A stretch of DNA of 64,000 nucleotides from Gammaproteobacteria bacterium. Lineage in GTDB: Bacteria; Pseudomonadota; Gammaproteobacteria; Ga0077536. The DNA is taken from the NCBI GenBank assembly GCA_024235015.1, contig JACKNG010000006.1:1-64000 (forward strand), read 5' to 3'. Numbering within the stretch: the first letter of the stretch is position 1; each line of letters starts with the position of its first letter. The notes beneath the pieces are model-generated. The model was not told the origin of the DNA and searched no databases. It saw nothing but the letters and a program-made list of their open reading frames with translations. A program made the translations under genes and the position numbers. Shown here one piece after another: positions 24,401 to 36,400 of this stretch.

Positions 24401-27400
24401 CCCGCATCCTGACCAACGCCGGCGCCATCACCTTCGGCGGCGCCGGCGGCGCGGTCGGCGGCGCGGTGGCCACGGTGGGCGCGGCAGTGGCCGAGAACGA
24501 CATCGCCGACAGCGTCACCGCGCGCGTCACCAACAGCGTGCTGCGGGCCACCGCCGGCGACGTCAGCGTGACGGCGACCAGCGCCGCCGCGATCGGCACC
24601 CTGACCATAGCCGGCAGCGGCGCGGGTGCCGGTGGCGCCGGCGGCGGCATCGCCGGCACGGCCGCCGGCGCGGTGTCGCTCAACCACATCGCCAACACCG
24701 TCGCCGCCACCGTCGACGCCGCCAGCGCCGTCACCGTCGACGCCGCCGCGCTCAGGCTCGACGCCGACGACGCTTCGAGCATCACGGCCGATGCCGGCGG
24801 CGTGGCGGTGGCCCTGGCTTTCGGCCTGGCCGGCGGCGGCGCGCTGTCGGTCGGCGGCTCGGTGGCCGAGAACACCATCGACAACACGGTCGAGGCCGCC
24901 ATCCGCGATGCGCGCGCCACGGCTGCCGGCGACATCGCCGTCACGGCCACCGCCGCGAGCACCATCGCCGCCTCGACCCTCGCCGGCGCCGTCGCCCTCG
25001 GGGCCGGCAGCGTCGCGGCCGCCGGCGCGGGCGCCGGCAGCGTCACCCTGAACCGCATCACCAACCGCGTCGCCGCCAGCATCGAGAACGCCGTCGACGG
25101 CCTCAACCCCGGCATCGATTCGACCGCCGGCAGCGTGCAGGTCCACGCCACCGACGCCTCGACCATCAGCGCCAGCACCGCCGCCGGCAGCGCCTCGATT
25201 GCGGGCGGCATCACCGCCGGCGCGATCGCCATCGGCGTCGCCACCGCCGACAACGCCGTGGCCAATGCCATCAGCGCGACGATCGACCAGAGCCACGTCC
25301 ACGCCGCCGGCGCGGTCGAGGTCATGGCGGACTCGAACGTGACCATCGCGGCCAGCGCGGTGGCAGCCAGTATCGCCGCCGCCGTCGCCCCGGCCGGGCT
25401 GGCCTTCGCCGGTGGCGGCGCGGTGGTCACCAACGACATCGCCAACACCGTCACGGCGACGGTCGAAGACAGCACGCTGAGCAGCGGCGGGATCGTCACG
25501 CTGCGCGCGAGCGACCGCAGCGACGTCGCCACCGAGGTCGGCACCGCGGCGGTCTCGGCCGGCCTGGTCGGCGCCTCGGTCGGCGTGTCGGTGGCCGACA
25601 CGCGCCTCGCCAACACGGTCAGCGCGACGTTGCGCGCCGCCGACATCGACGCCGCCGGGGTCAGCGTCGAGGCAGTCCGCGCTGCCACCCTGGCCGGGAC
25701 GTCGAACGCGACCTCGGTGTCGGCGAGCGGCTTCGGCCTCGCCGTCGCCGGCGCCATCGCCACCACCGTCGACAGCAGCACCCTCGCCGCCAGCGGCGAT
25801 GCGCTGACCACCCTCTCCGCGAGCGGCGACATCGGCTTCGCCGTGAGCTCCACGGCAGACCTCGCCGCGACCACCGAGGGCGCGGCCTTCTCCGGCATCG
25901 CGCTCGGCCTGAGCCAGGCCACCACCCGCGACCTCGCCGCCTTCGCCGCACACTTCGACGGCACCGTCACCAGCGCCGCCAACCTGGCCATCGGCGTCAC
26001 CACCAACGAACGCGGCAATGCCGCCGCCACCGCGCTCGCCGGCGGCATCATCGCCATCGGCGGCGCCCAGGCCCGCGCCGAGATCGGCCCGGCGCTCAGT
26101 GCCTACCTCGGCGACGGCGCACAGGTCGACGTCAGCGGCCGGGTCGACGTGCTGGCCACGGCCGCCGTTGCCGCCGGCGCCGATGCCTTCGGCGTGACCC
26201 TCGCCCTCGTCGGCGCGCTGGGCGCGTCGAACGCCACGGCCACGGCCTCGCCGCAGGTCAGCGCGTACGTCGGCGACGGCGCCAGCGTCACCGCCCACGA
26301 TCTCAGCGTGAGCGCGCGCCAGGTGCTGCTCGGCGGGGTCACCCCGGCAGCACGCGCCCACGCGCTGGGCGCGACCGGCGGGCTCCTGCTCGGCCTCAAC
26401 GCGACGCTCGCCAGCGCACGCGGCGACGGCCGCGCCGAGGCCTGGTTCGGCGCCGGCAGCAGCGTCACCATCGCCGGCAGCGCCGAGCTCGTCGCCGATC
26501 TCACCAACCACCAACGTGCCGATGCCGACGGCTTCGTCGCCGCCGGCCTGCTCGCAGCCGGCGCCAACGCGGCCACCGCCAGCACGTCGAGCACGATCGG
26601 CAGCTGGCTCGCGGCCGGCGCCCAGTTCCACGGCGGTGACCTCGACGTGAGCGCGCGCGGCGACGAGACCAACCTCGCCGACGTCACCGCCGGCAGCGGC
26701 GGCCTGGTGGCGGGTGCGGCGGCCAGCGCCGTGACCGTCTCGAACAGCACCACCACGGTCACCCTCGGCTTGGGCGGTGCCGCCAGCATCGACGCCGCCG
26801 ACGTCGACCTCATCGCCGACCACGCCGCACGCTTCGATGCGCGCGCCGACAGCCACAGCGCCGGCGCGGTCGGCGCGGCGGGCGCGGTGGCCGACAACGA
26901 TGTCGCGGCCGACGTCGCCGTCGACATCGGCGGTGGCAGCACGATCGGCGCGCAGAACATCGTCGTCGACGCCCACAACCTCGTCGACAAGAGCCATTTC
27001 GGTGGCTACAACATCATCGCCGGTTCAGGTGGCATCGTCGGCGCGGCAGCGGCGCGCAGCACCTCGACCATCGCCAACACCAGCGTCGTCGACATCGCCG
27101 ACGGTGCCCTCCTCGGCACCGGCAACGCCGGCCTCATCGCCATCGAGGCGCGCAGCGATCTCAGCGGCGACGACCGCACCAAGCTCGATGCCGGCGGCGT
27201 CATCGCGCTGGCCCGCGCCGAGTCGCAGTTCATCAACGACGTCCACGACAACCGCATCACCGTCGGCGCCGCGCGCCTCGACAGCGGTGGCAGCATCGCG
27301 CTCGCCGCGCGCGCCGCGAGCACGCTGGAGAGCAACGCCAACGCCAAGACCTACGGCGCGGCCGGCGCCGCCCAGGGCGACGCCCTGACCCGCCTGCACG

Positions 27401-30400
27401 CGGACAACACGGTGGAACTCGCGGCCGGCGCCGATCTCGAGGCCGACGACGCCATCAGCCTGCGCGCCGGCCAGAGCCGTTTCGGCGCGGCCAACGCTTT
27501 CGACCTCGGCGCGCGCGCCGACATCTGGAACAAGACCGCCTTCCCGGTCGAGACCGATCCGGTCGGGCATGCCGAACTGGTCGAGGCCAACCACGTCGAC
27601 GTCCGCGCCGGTGCCAGCGTACGCAGCGGCGGCGATACCGACATCGTCGCGCGCGGCGCCATCACCAACCACGTCGAGGGCCTCGGGGTCGGCCAGGATC
27701 TCTACCAGAAGGCCATCGAGGACGTCGCCAACGCCATCGGCGACGTGTTCGGCGCCGACGACGTCTCGCTGCGCATCGAAAACGCCTCCAACGTCGAGCA
27801 GGCCGACAACCGTGCGCGCGTCGACGGCCTGGTCGAGACCGGCATCCAGCGCGTGCAGGAGCTGGTCATCGCGGCGGACATCCCGACCTTCCAGCCGGTC
27901 GAGATGAGCGGCGCGCCGGCGCTCGAATTCTTCGCCAGCAGTCCCGGCAACGCGGCGCGCATCGTGCGCGCCAGCGGCAGCTGGACGAGCGACGGCTTCA
28001 CCACCGGCGGCATGGTCACGGTGCGCGGCGCCGGCGCCAACGACGGCGCCTACCGGGTGACGGCGGTCAGCGCCAGCGAGCTCACCCTCGCCGACGGTGA
28101 CGAACTCACCCCCGCGCAGACTGCCGGCGGGACGGTGGCGGTGCTGGCCAGCGAATTCGTCAACGCCACCGTCGGCATCCGCGTCAGCGGCGCGCCCGCG
28201 CTGAGCTTCTCGCAGGCCGGCAAGACCATCACGCGCGCCGGCGGCAGCTGGGTGGCCGATGGTTTCGCCGTCGGCCAGACCATCGCCGTGACCGGCACCA
28301 ACACCGGCACCTACACCGTGGCGGCGGTCGACGCGACCACCCTGACGGTGACCTCGGCGGCAGGCTTCACCGCCGACGGCGTGCAGGCGGCGGACGTCTT
28401 CGCCCGCGCCGTGACCAGCACCGCCATCAGCCTGACCGCGGGCACCAGCGTCGATTTCGTCGCCGCACACGCGACGCTCACCCGCGCCACCGGCAGCTGG
28501 CTGGCCGACGGCTTCGTCGCCGGCAAGACCGTCGTCGTCAGCGGCACCGCCGCCAACGACGGCAGCTACACGGTGAGCAATGTCAGCGCGACGACGCTCG
28601 AACTCGTCAGCAGCGACGACCTCGTCGCCGCCGTCGACGGCAGTCTCGGCGTGACCTCGGTCATCGGCAGCCAGAGTGCGGCGATGCAGTTCACGCCGCG
28701 CGTCGATGCCGCGGCCGCGAGCATCACGCGCGCGGCCGGCAGCTGGGTCAGCGACGGCTTCGCCGTCAACGACAGCATCACGGTCAGCAACGCCGGCGCC
28801 AACAACGGCAGCTACACGGTCAGTAGCGTCAGCGCGGGCACCCTCGAGCTGGCCGGCGGCGCCGTACTCAGCGGTGCCGTCGACAACGACGGCGTGACGG
28901 TGACACGCCACGTCGGCGTGTCCGCCCAGCTCACCTTCGACGCCGCTGCCCGCACCATCCAGCGCAGCGGTGGTACCTGGGCCGCTGACGGCTTCGCCGT
29001 CGGGCGGACCTTCACCCTGAGCGGCACCGCCTCGAACAACTTCACCTACGTCGTCGCCAACGTCAGCGGCAACCTGCTGACCCTGGCGGCCGGCCCCGCG
29101 GTGACCAACGAGGTCGATGCCAACGGTGCGAATTTCGCCGTCGCCATCGGCATCGCCGGCGGCACCGCCGTCACCTTCGCGCCCGCCGTCGCCGCGGTCG
29201 GCGCCACCATCACCAACCTCGCCGGCAACTGGTCGGGAGATTTCGCCGCCGGCCAGCAGCTCGCCATCAGCAATTCCAGCAGCAACGACGGCAGCCACAC
29301 CATCGCCACGGTCAGCGGCAGCACGCTGCGCCTGGTCCAGGGCGACAACCTCGCCGCCGCGGTCGACAACGGCGGCAGCGTACCGACCGCCAGCGTCACC
29401 GCCGTGCGCAGCAGCGGCACCGTGACCTTTGCGCCGCGCAGCGCCAGTGCGCCGCGCATCGAGCGCAGCGGCGGCGACTGGACCGCGGAAGGCTTCGCCG
29501 TCGACCAGGTCGTCAACGTCGGCAATGCCGGCGCCAACGACGGCGCCTACCGGATTGCCGCCGTCAATGCCACGGCGCTCACCCTCGATGGCACAGCCGT
29601 GCTGTTCGACGCCGCGCCGACCAACACGGCGACGATTTCCGCGGTGGTGGCGGCGCCGGCTGCGCTGCCGGCCAGCGCCCAGTTCCGCTTCGTCAGCGGC
29701 GCCACGCCGACCATCGAGATCCTGTCCAGCCACGCCTGGGCCGATTACGGCTTCTCGGTCGGCCAGGACATCGTCGTCGACGGTTCGACCGGCAACGACG
29801 GCAATTACCGCATCACCGACATCAATCTCAGCGGCAACGGCAAGGTGCTCACCCTCACCGCCGGCGCCGCCGTGGTCGACGAGACGACCACGGCGGCGGC
29901 GACGGCGGTCATGCCGCTGGCGGCACGGGTGACAACGCTGCCGGTGGCGCACTCGGGCGCCGGTACCCTCGACTTCGCCGCCGCCGACAACAGCGTCACG
30001 CGCAGCAGCGGCAGCTGGCTCGCCGAGGGCTTCCGCGTCGGCCAGTTCGTCAGCATCCGCGGTGCCAGCGCCAACCAGACCGACGCCGCGCACACCTTCC
30101 AGATCAGCGCCATCGACGAAGCCGGCGCGCACGCGGTGATGCGCTTCGGGCCGGGGCTCGCGGTCGTCGACGAGAGCGGCGTCAATGCCGCCGGCCTGCT
30201 CATGGTCGCCGCGCCGATCAAGCCCGGCGGCATCATCATCTCTACGCAGACGGCGGGGGTCACCACGCCGACCGTGGTGGTCGAGGATCTCGCCGCGCGC
30301 ATCGTCGCCGAGATGGAACGGCTCGAGGCACTCAAGGTCGCCTACGCCGGCAACACCGCGGCCGTGACCGGCTACGACGCCCAGATCACCCAGCTCGAGT

Positions 30401-33400
30401 ACCAGCTGCTCGACCTCGGCCTGATCGAGCCCGGCGACCCCGGGCTCGGCAGCGGCAAGCCCACCCCGGTGACCGTGACCCAGGGCTACCAGGTGTCCTA
30501 CATCGTGGTGCCGCAGATCACCGCGCGCGTCGGCGACATCGTGGTCAGCAGCGACGCGCTGGTCGGCGACGGCGAGCTGCGCGCGCCGGGCGACGCCGCG
30601 GTCAGCGTCGTCAACAACAGCCCCTATTACCTGCGCGTCGAGGGCATCGAGGTCTCCAGCAGCGGCGGTCGCGTGGTGCTGAACGGCGTACGCGTGTACG
30701 ACAACGCCGACATCACCACGCGCAACGCGGCGGGTGCCGCGGCGAACTTCGGCACGGTGCTGACGGCCGACAACACCGCCGATCCGCTGGTCGTCATCCG
30801 CAACACCTTCGACCCGGCCGGCGCCAGCGGCGATCTCGCCGACGCCGCCGCGCCGGACATAGAGATCGTCGGTGCGGTGAGCAACCCCAACGGCACGGTA
30901 CGCATCGCCAACGTCGCCGGCAGCATCATCATCCGCGGCGCCGCCGACCTCAACGACCCCAACTCACCGCGCGGCAGTATCGACGCCAAGACGCTCGACA
31001 TCGACGCCGGCCGCGACGTCGTCATCGCCGAGGACGTGGTCAACATCGGCGGCGACCCGGAAGCGCAGTGGGCCAAGACCGCCGAGCGCTTCGAGACGCT
31101 GGACAAGGTCAACAGCAGCGGCGCGCCGATCAACCAGAGCGGCACGGACAACGCGCCCGACCCGCTCGCCAACCCGTTCGTCGCCAAGGCGGTCGTGGCC
31201 GGCAACAACGTCTTCGTCACCGGCCGCCTGTTGAACCTGAACGGGCTGGTGCAGAGCGGCAAGCCCGACCAGAGCGTGACCCTCGACGCCAGCCTCGATC
31301 CACTGCTCGCCGGCTACCTCGCCGACGTCAACGCCCACGGCACCGTCGACATCGACGTCGGCAACTCCAACGTCCGCGTGGTCTACAACTACGACACCGA
31401 CCACCTCGAAGTGCTGCCGATCACGGTGCGCGGCGGCTTCATGCAGCTCACCGGTCACGTGCTCGCCACCGCGCCGGGCAAGCTCGAGGTCATCGACGGT
31501 TTCGGCCGCATCCAGATCGTCAACAACACCGCCACGCCGCTCGATCTCGGCGCCATGAACACCGGCAACGACCAGCCCTTCGTCATCGACGACGGCGGCG
31601 GCGCGGTGACCCTGAGCTTCGCCGACAACGGCAACGACGCCGACACCATCACGCGCAGCAGCGGCAGCTGGCTGGCCGACGGTTTCCGCAGCGGCCTGGT
31701 GGTTAGCGTCGACAACTCGAATGCCAACGACGGTGCCTACCGCGTGGTCGCCGTCACCGACGCCGTGCTGACCCTGGCCGCGACCGCGGTGCTCGGCAAC
31801 GAGGTCGTCGACACCGGCACGGTCAGCCTGCTCGGCACCGGCAACGGCATCGAGGGCCGCCTGGTCATCACCGACACCGCCATCGACGCCACCACCGGCA
31901 ACGCGCCGACCGCGGACACCTTCACGCCGCTCACCACCACCTATACCCATGTCGGTGGCGCGGTGCAGAAGAGCGACAACCGCCCGGGCAGCGTGGTCAC
32001 CGAGACCAACGGCCGCACCAGCAGCTACCAGCCGCTGGTCAACCAGCGCTATGTCTGGGTCACCGGCCAGTCGCAGACCACCAAGACCGTCGAGGAATGG
32101 ATCAGCTCGAGTTTCTGGGGTATCGACTTCCTGGTCGCCGATCCGCCGCAACCGCCGGCCAACGTCACCGTCACCCGCCAGGGCACCCCGGTCAAGCTGG
32201 CCGACGGCGAGTACACCGCGATCGCCGCCGGCCAACCGAACTACACCTACGACTACGACAAGGTGCTGCTGAGTTCGGACGTCAGCTTCCGCAGCTGGGT
32301 GGTGAGCCACGGCTGGTGGATCTTCTCGACCCAGGACTACCACCTGGAGAAGACCACCGCCGAAGGCTTCAAGGACATCAACACCCACAGCATCAAGGCC
32401 GACTACGGCATCGACATCGAGTTCATCGGCTTCGATGACAGCCAGATCACGGTGATCTCGGCCAGCGACATCAACGTCAACGGCGTGCTGCGCAGCACCG
32501 GTGGCAGCATCAGCCTCGACAGCGCCGGCAAGCTCGACCGCGGCAGCGACACCGCGCGCCTGGTCGCCAGCGACATCACGCTCGACGCCGGGACCACCAT
32601 CGGCGGCGCTCGCGACATGCTCGTCGACACCGTCGGCGGCAGCGTCGCGGCCAGCGCCAACGGCGATATCGCACTCGCCGAGAGCGACGGCGACCTCGTC
32701 TTCACCAGCATCGCCAGCAGCAACGGCGACGTCAGCCTGGCCGCTGACCGCGACATCCGCGGCCTCGATGGCAGCGCGCTGGTCAGTGGCGACAGCCTCG
32801 AACTCACCGCCCAGAACGGCGCCATCGGCGACGCCGCCGGCCTGCGTATCGACAGCGACGCCAACGGCGGTGGCGATGGCACCGTCACCGTCTTCGGCCT
32901 CGGCGACGTCGGCCTGGTCGAGACGGCGGGCGACCTGCACCTGGTCAAGGCGACCTCGCTCGACGGCGACGTGCGCCTGGTCGTCAGCGCCGGCAGCCTG
33001 CGCGATGCCAATACCGTCGAACGCGCCGACACCCGTACCATCAACCAGCTCGCGAACCTGTGGGACGAGGCCCGCCTGCTCGGCGCCGGCGCCGACGCCA
33101 GCGCGCAGGAAACCGTCGACGCCTACCGCGACGTGCGCACCCGCGAATACCACGCCTACTGGGACGTACGCGTCGGGGATACCGTGTTGCTCGATGCCGC
33201 CGGCCAGGTCGACGGCGGCGCCGACACCCTGGCCTTCGGCCGCGCCCACGGCCTGGCCACCGGTGACGCCGTGCTCTACAGCGTGCAGACCGGCGCCGGG
33301 GTCGGCGGACTCGCCGACGCGCAGACCTACTACGCCATCGTGGTCGACGCGACCCACGTCAGGCTCGCGCTGAGCGCGACCGCGGCCAATGCCGGCAACG

Positions 33401-36400
33401 CGATCGACATCCAGGCCGCGGCCGACGGGCTCGTCGGCCTGGCGCGGGTCGCGGCCTACGATCCGGCCTACGCCGTCACCCTCAGCGCCGCCGAACTCGC
33501 CTACTACCGCGACCCGACCAATTTCAGCAACGGCCAGGCCTTCGACGACGCCGCCATCGCCGCGCTCGAACTCAAGCGCACCGAGGAATTCCACGCCCTG
33601 CACGCGCGCTACGGCGTGCTCGGCGACACCTACGACCCGAACTGGGCCTACGGCGCCGGCAACGCCGGCTTCGAGCCTGCCTTCGGCGGTGCCGCGATCG
33701 CCGCCGCCACCATCGCGCTCGGCCCGCATCTCTACACCACCGGCCAGGCCGTGGTGTATGCCAGCGGCGGCGGCAACGACGTCGGCGGCCTGGTCGACGG
33801 CGGGTTCTACTACGTCATCCGCGTCGACGACGCCCACGTCCAGCTCGCCGCCAGCGCTGCCGACGCCGTGGCCGGCATCGCGCTCGTCCTCGACGGCAGC
33901 CTCGCCAGCGGCAACGCCCATGTCCTGTCCGACAGCGCGGCCCTGGTCGTCGGCGCGAAATGGACCGAGAGCCAGCTCAAGAACAGCATCGGCATCGGCT
34001 GGCTGAAAGAGACCAGCGACACCCAGATCCGCATCGAGGATCCGAACATCGTCGCCCACGACATCGCGGTCATCGCGAGCGGCGACGTCGGCGAACTGCG
34101 CGGCACCGTGGTCATCGACATCGGCAGTCCGGCCGACCTCAGCGCCGAGCAGAAAGCGGCCATCGCGGCCGCCGAACGCGCCGACCTGACCACCGTCCTG
34201 GCCGACGGCGACACCATCAACTTCGGCGTGCCGCACGGCCTGGCCAGCGGCGACCAGGTGGTGTTCGGCAACGCCAGCCCGGTCGCCCAGCACCCCGAGG
34301 TCAACGCCAACCAGGTCTACTTCGCCAACGTCGTCGACGCCTACACCATTCGTCTCGCCAACAGTGCCCAGGATGCCGTCGACGGGGTCAACCTGGTCGA
34401 CTTCACCGTCAGCCAGGCCCTCATCAGCGAACGCGAGGACATCGACGTCGAAGCCAGCGGCACGCTCACGGTCGATGCCGGCGGGCTGGTCTTCGTCGGC
34501 TCCGAGGGCGACCTCGCGCTGGGCACGATCAACGCCGGCGCCACCGGCACCTTCGAGACGCGCATCAAGGTCGGCGGCGGTCTCAGCGACGACGTCGCGC
34601 TGGCCGGCACCAACATCCTCGCCGGCGACCTCTACCTCGAAGCCGCGACCGGCGCCATCGGCAGCGTGACGGCGCCCGTCACCCTCGACCTCGCCGCCGG
34701 CGCCAGGCTCACCGCGCGCGCCGACGGCGACATCCACCTCAGCGAGATCGCCGGCGACCTCGACGTCGACACCGTGTTCAGCCGCAGCCACGTCGCGTTG
34801 ATCGCCGACGGTTCGATCCTCGACGCCTACGCCAGCGACTTCCTCAACCTGAAAGCGGCCAGTGCCCGCCTGCAGGCCGGGCCCGCCGGCAGCATCGGCC
34901 GGGTCGGCGACGCGTTCGAGATCGACCTCGGCGTCAGCGGCCGGCTCGAGGCCTACGCCGGCCTCGACATCGTCGTCAGCGAGACCGTCGGCGACCTGCG
35001 CATCGGCGAGGTCCGCTCGACCGCCGGCGACGTCCATCTCGCCGCCGACGTCTCCATCCTCGACGCCGACGACGACCCCGACGCCGACATCAGCGGCAAC
35101 CGCGTGGTGCTCGAAGCGGTACTGGGCGGCATCGGCGAGTTCGGCAACGACCTCGATCTCGACACCGCCTTCAGCGGTGCCGGAACCCTCAGTTCGAGCA
35201 GCGCTTCGAACGCCTACCTCATCGAAACGGCGGGCACCCTCAGCATCGAGCGCATCGCGACCGCGCCCGGCAACACCGCCTTCATCGCCGCGCCCGGGCA
35301 GATCCTGAACGGTCGCGGCGACGACGAGGACAACGTCGTCTCCGGCGCCACCCGCCTGTTCGCGGGCGGTGACATCGGCGCCGATGGCCGCGCCCTGCGC
35401 ACCGCGGTCGGCTTCATCGAGGGCAATTCCATCGCCGGGCGGGTGTGGGTGCGCAACACCGGCGCGCTGGTCGTCGGCGGGGTCAGCTCGAGCGACGGCA
35501 TCAGCGCCGCCGGCGCCATCGAGCTGGTCGCGACCAGCCCGGTCACGGTGAGCGAGACCATCACCGCCGCCGACATCGTCGTCACCGCCACCGACGACGC
35601 CAACGACGCCCTGCCCGGCACCGCCGATCACCTGCTGGTCCAGGCCGGCGTCACCCTGCGCTCGACCGCTGGCAGCATCCGCCTCGAGGCCGGCGACGAC
35701 CTCGTCGTCGAGAGCGGCGCAATCATCGCGGCCGCCGGCACGGTCACCCTGCTCGGCGACTTCAACGACGCCGATGCCGGGGTCGGCTCGATCATCGACC
35801 TGCGCGGCGCCATCACCGGCAGCAGGGTCATCGTCGGCGGCGCCGGCGACGCCGACGTCGTGGTCCTGCGCGGCAGCCTGGTCGAGACGCACATCGACAG
35901 CGGCGGCGGCGACGATCGCATCCTGCTCGGCAGCAATGCCACGCCGCTGGCCAACAGCGGTGGCGTGCTGGAAGGTTTCCTTGCGCGGGTGGTGGTCGAC
36001 GGCAACACCCATGGCAGCGGCGACACCCTGGTCCTCGACGACAGCGGTGACACCCAGGCCAACAGCGGCACCCTCGAACCCGGTCGCATCACCGGCTTCG
36101 GCCTCGGCGCCGGGGTCGAGTACACCCGCATCGAGAACTTCGAATTCCAGGCCGGCCAGGGCGCCGATACTTTCAATATCCGTGCGACCCTGGCCGGCGT
36201 CGTGACGCGGGTCAGCGGCGGGGGCGGCGACGACGTCTTCAACGTGTCGTCCGATGCGCCGGCCAACCTCGGCAGTCTCGACGCCATCGCCGGCGAACTC
36301 GTCGTCGACGGCGGCAGTGGCGACAACACCCTGACCATCAGCGATGCCGCCGAAACCGACGACGAAGTGATCACCATCACCCGCGACAGCGTGACGGGCA

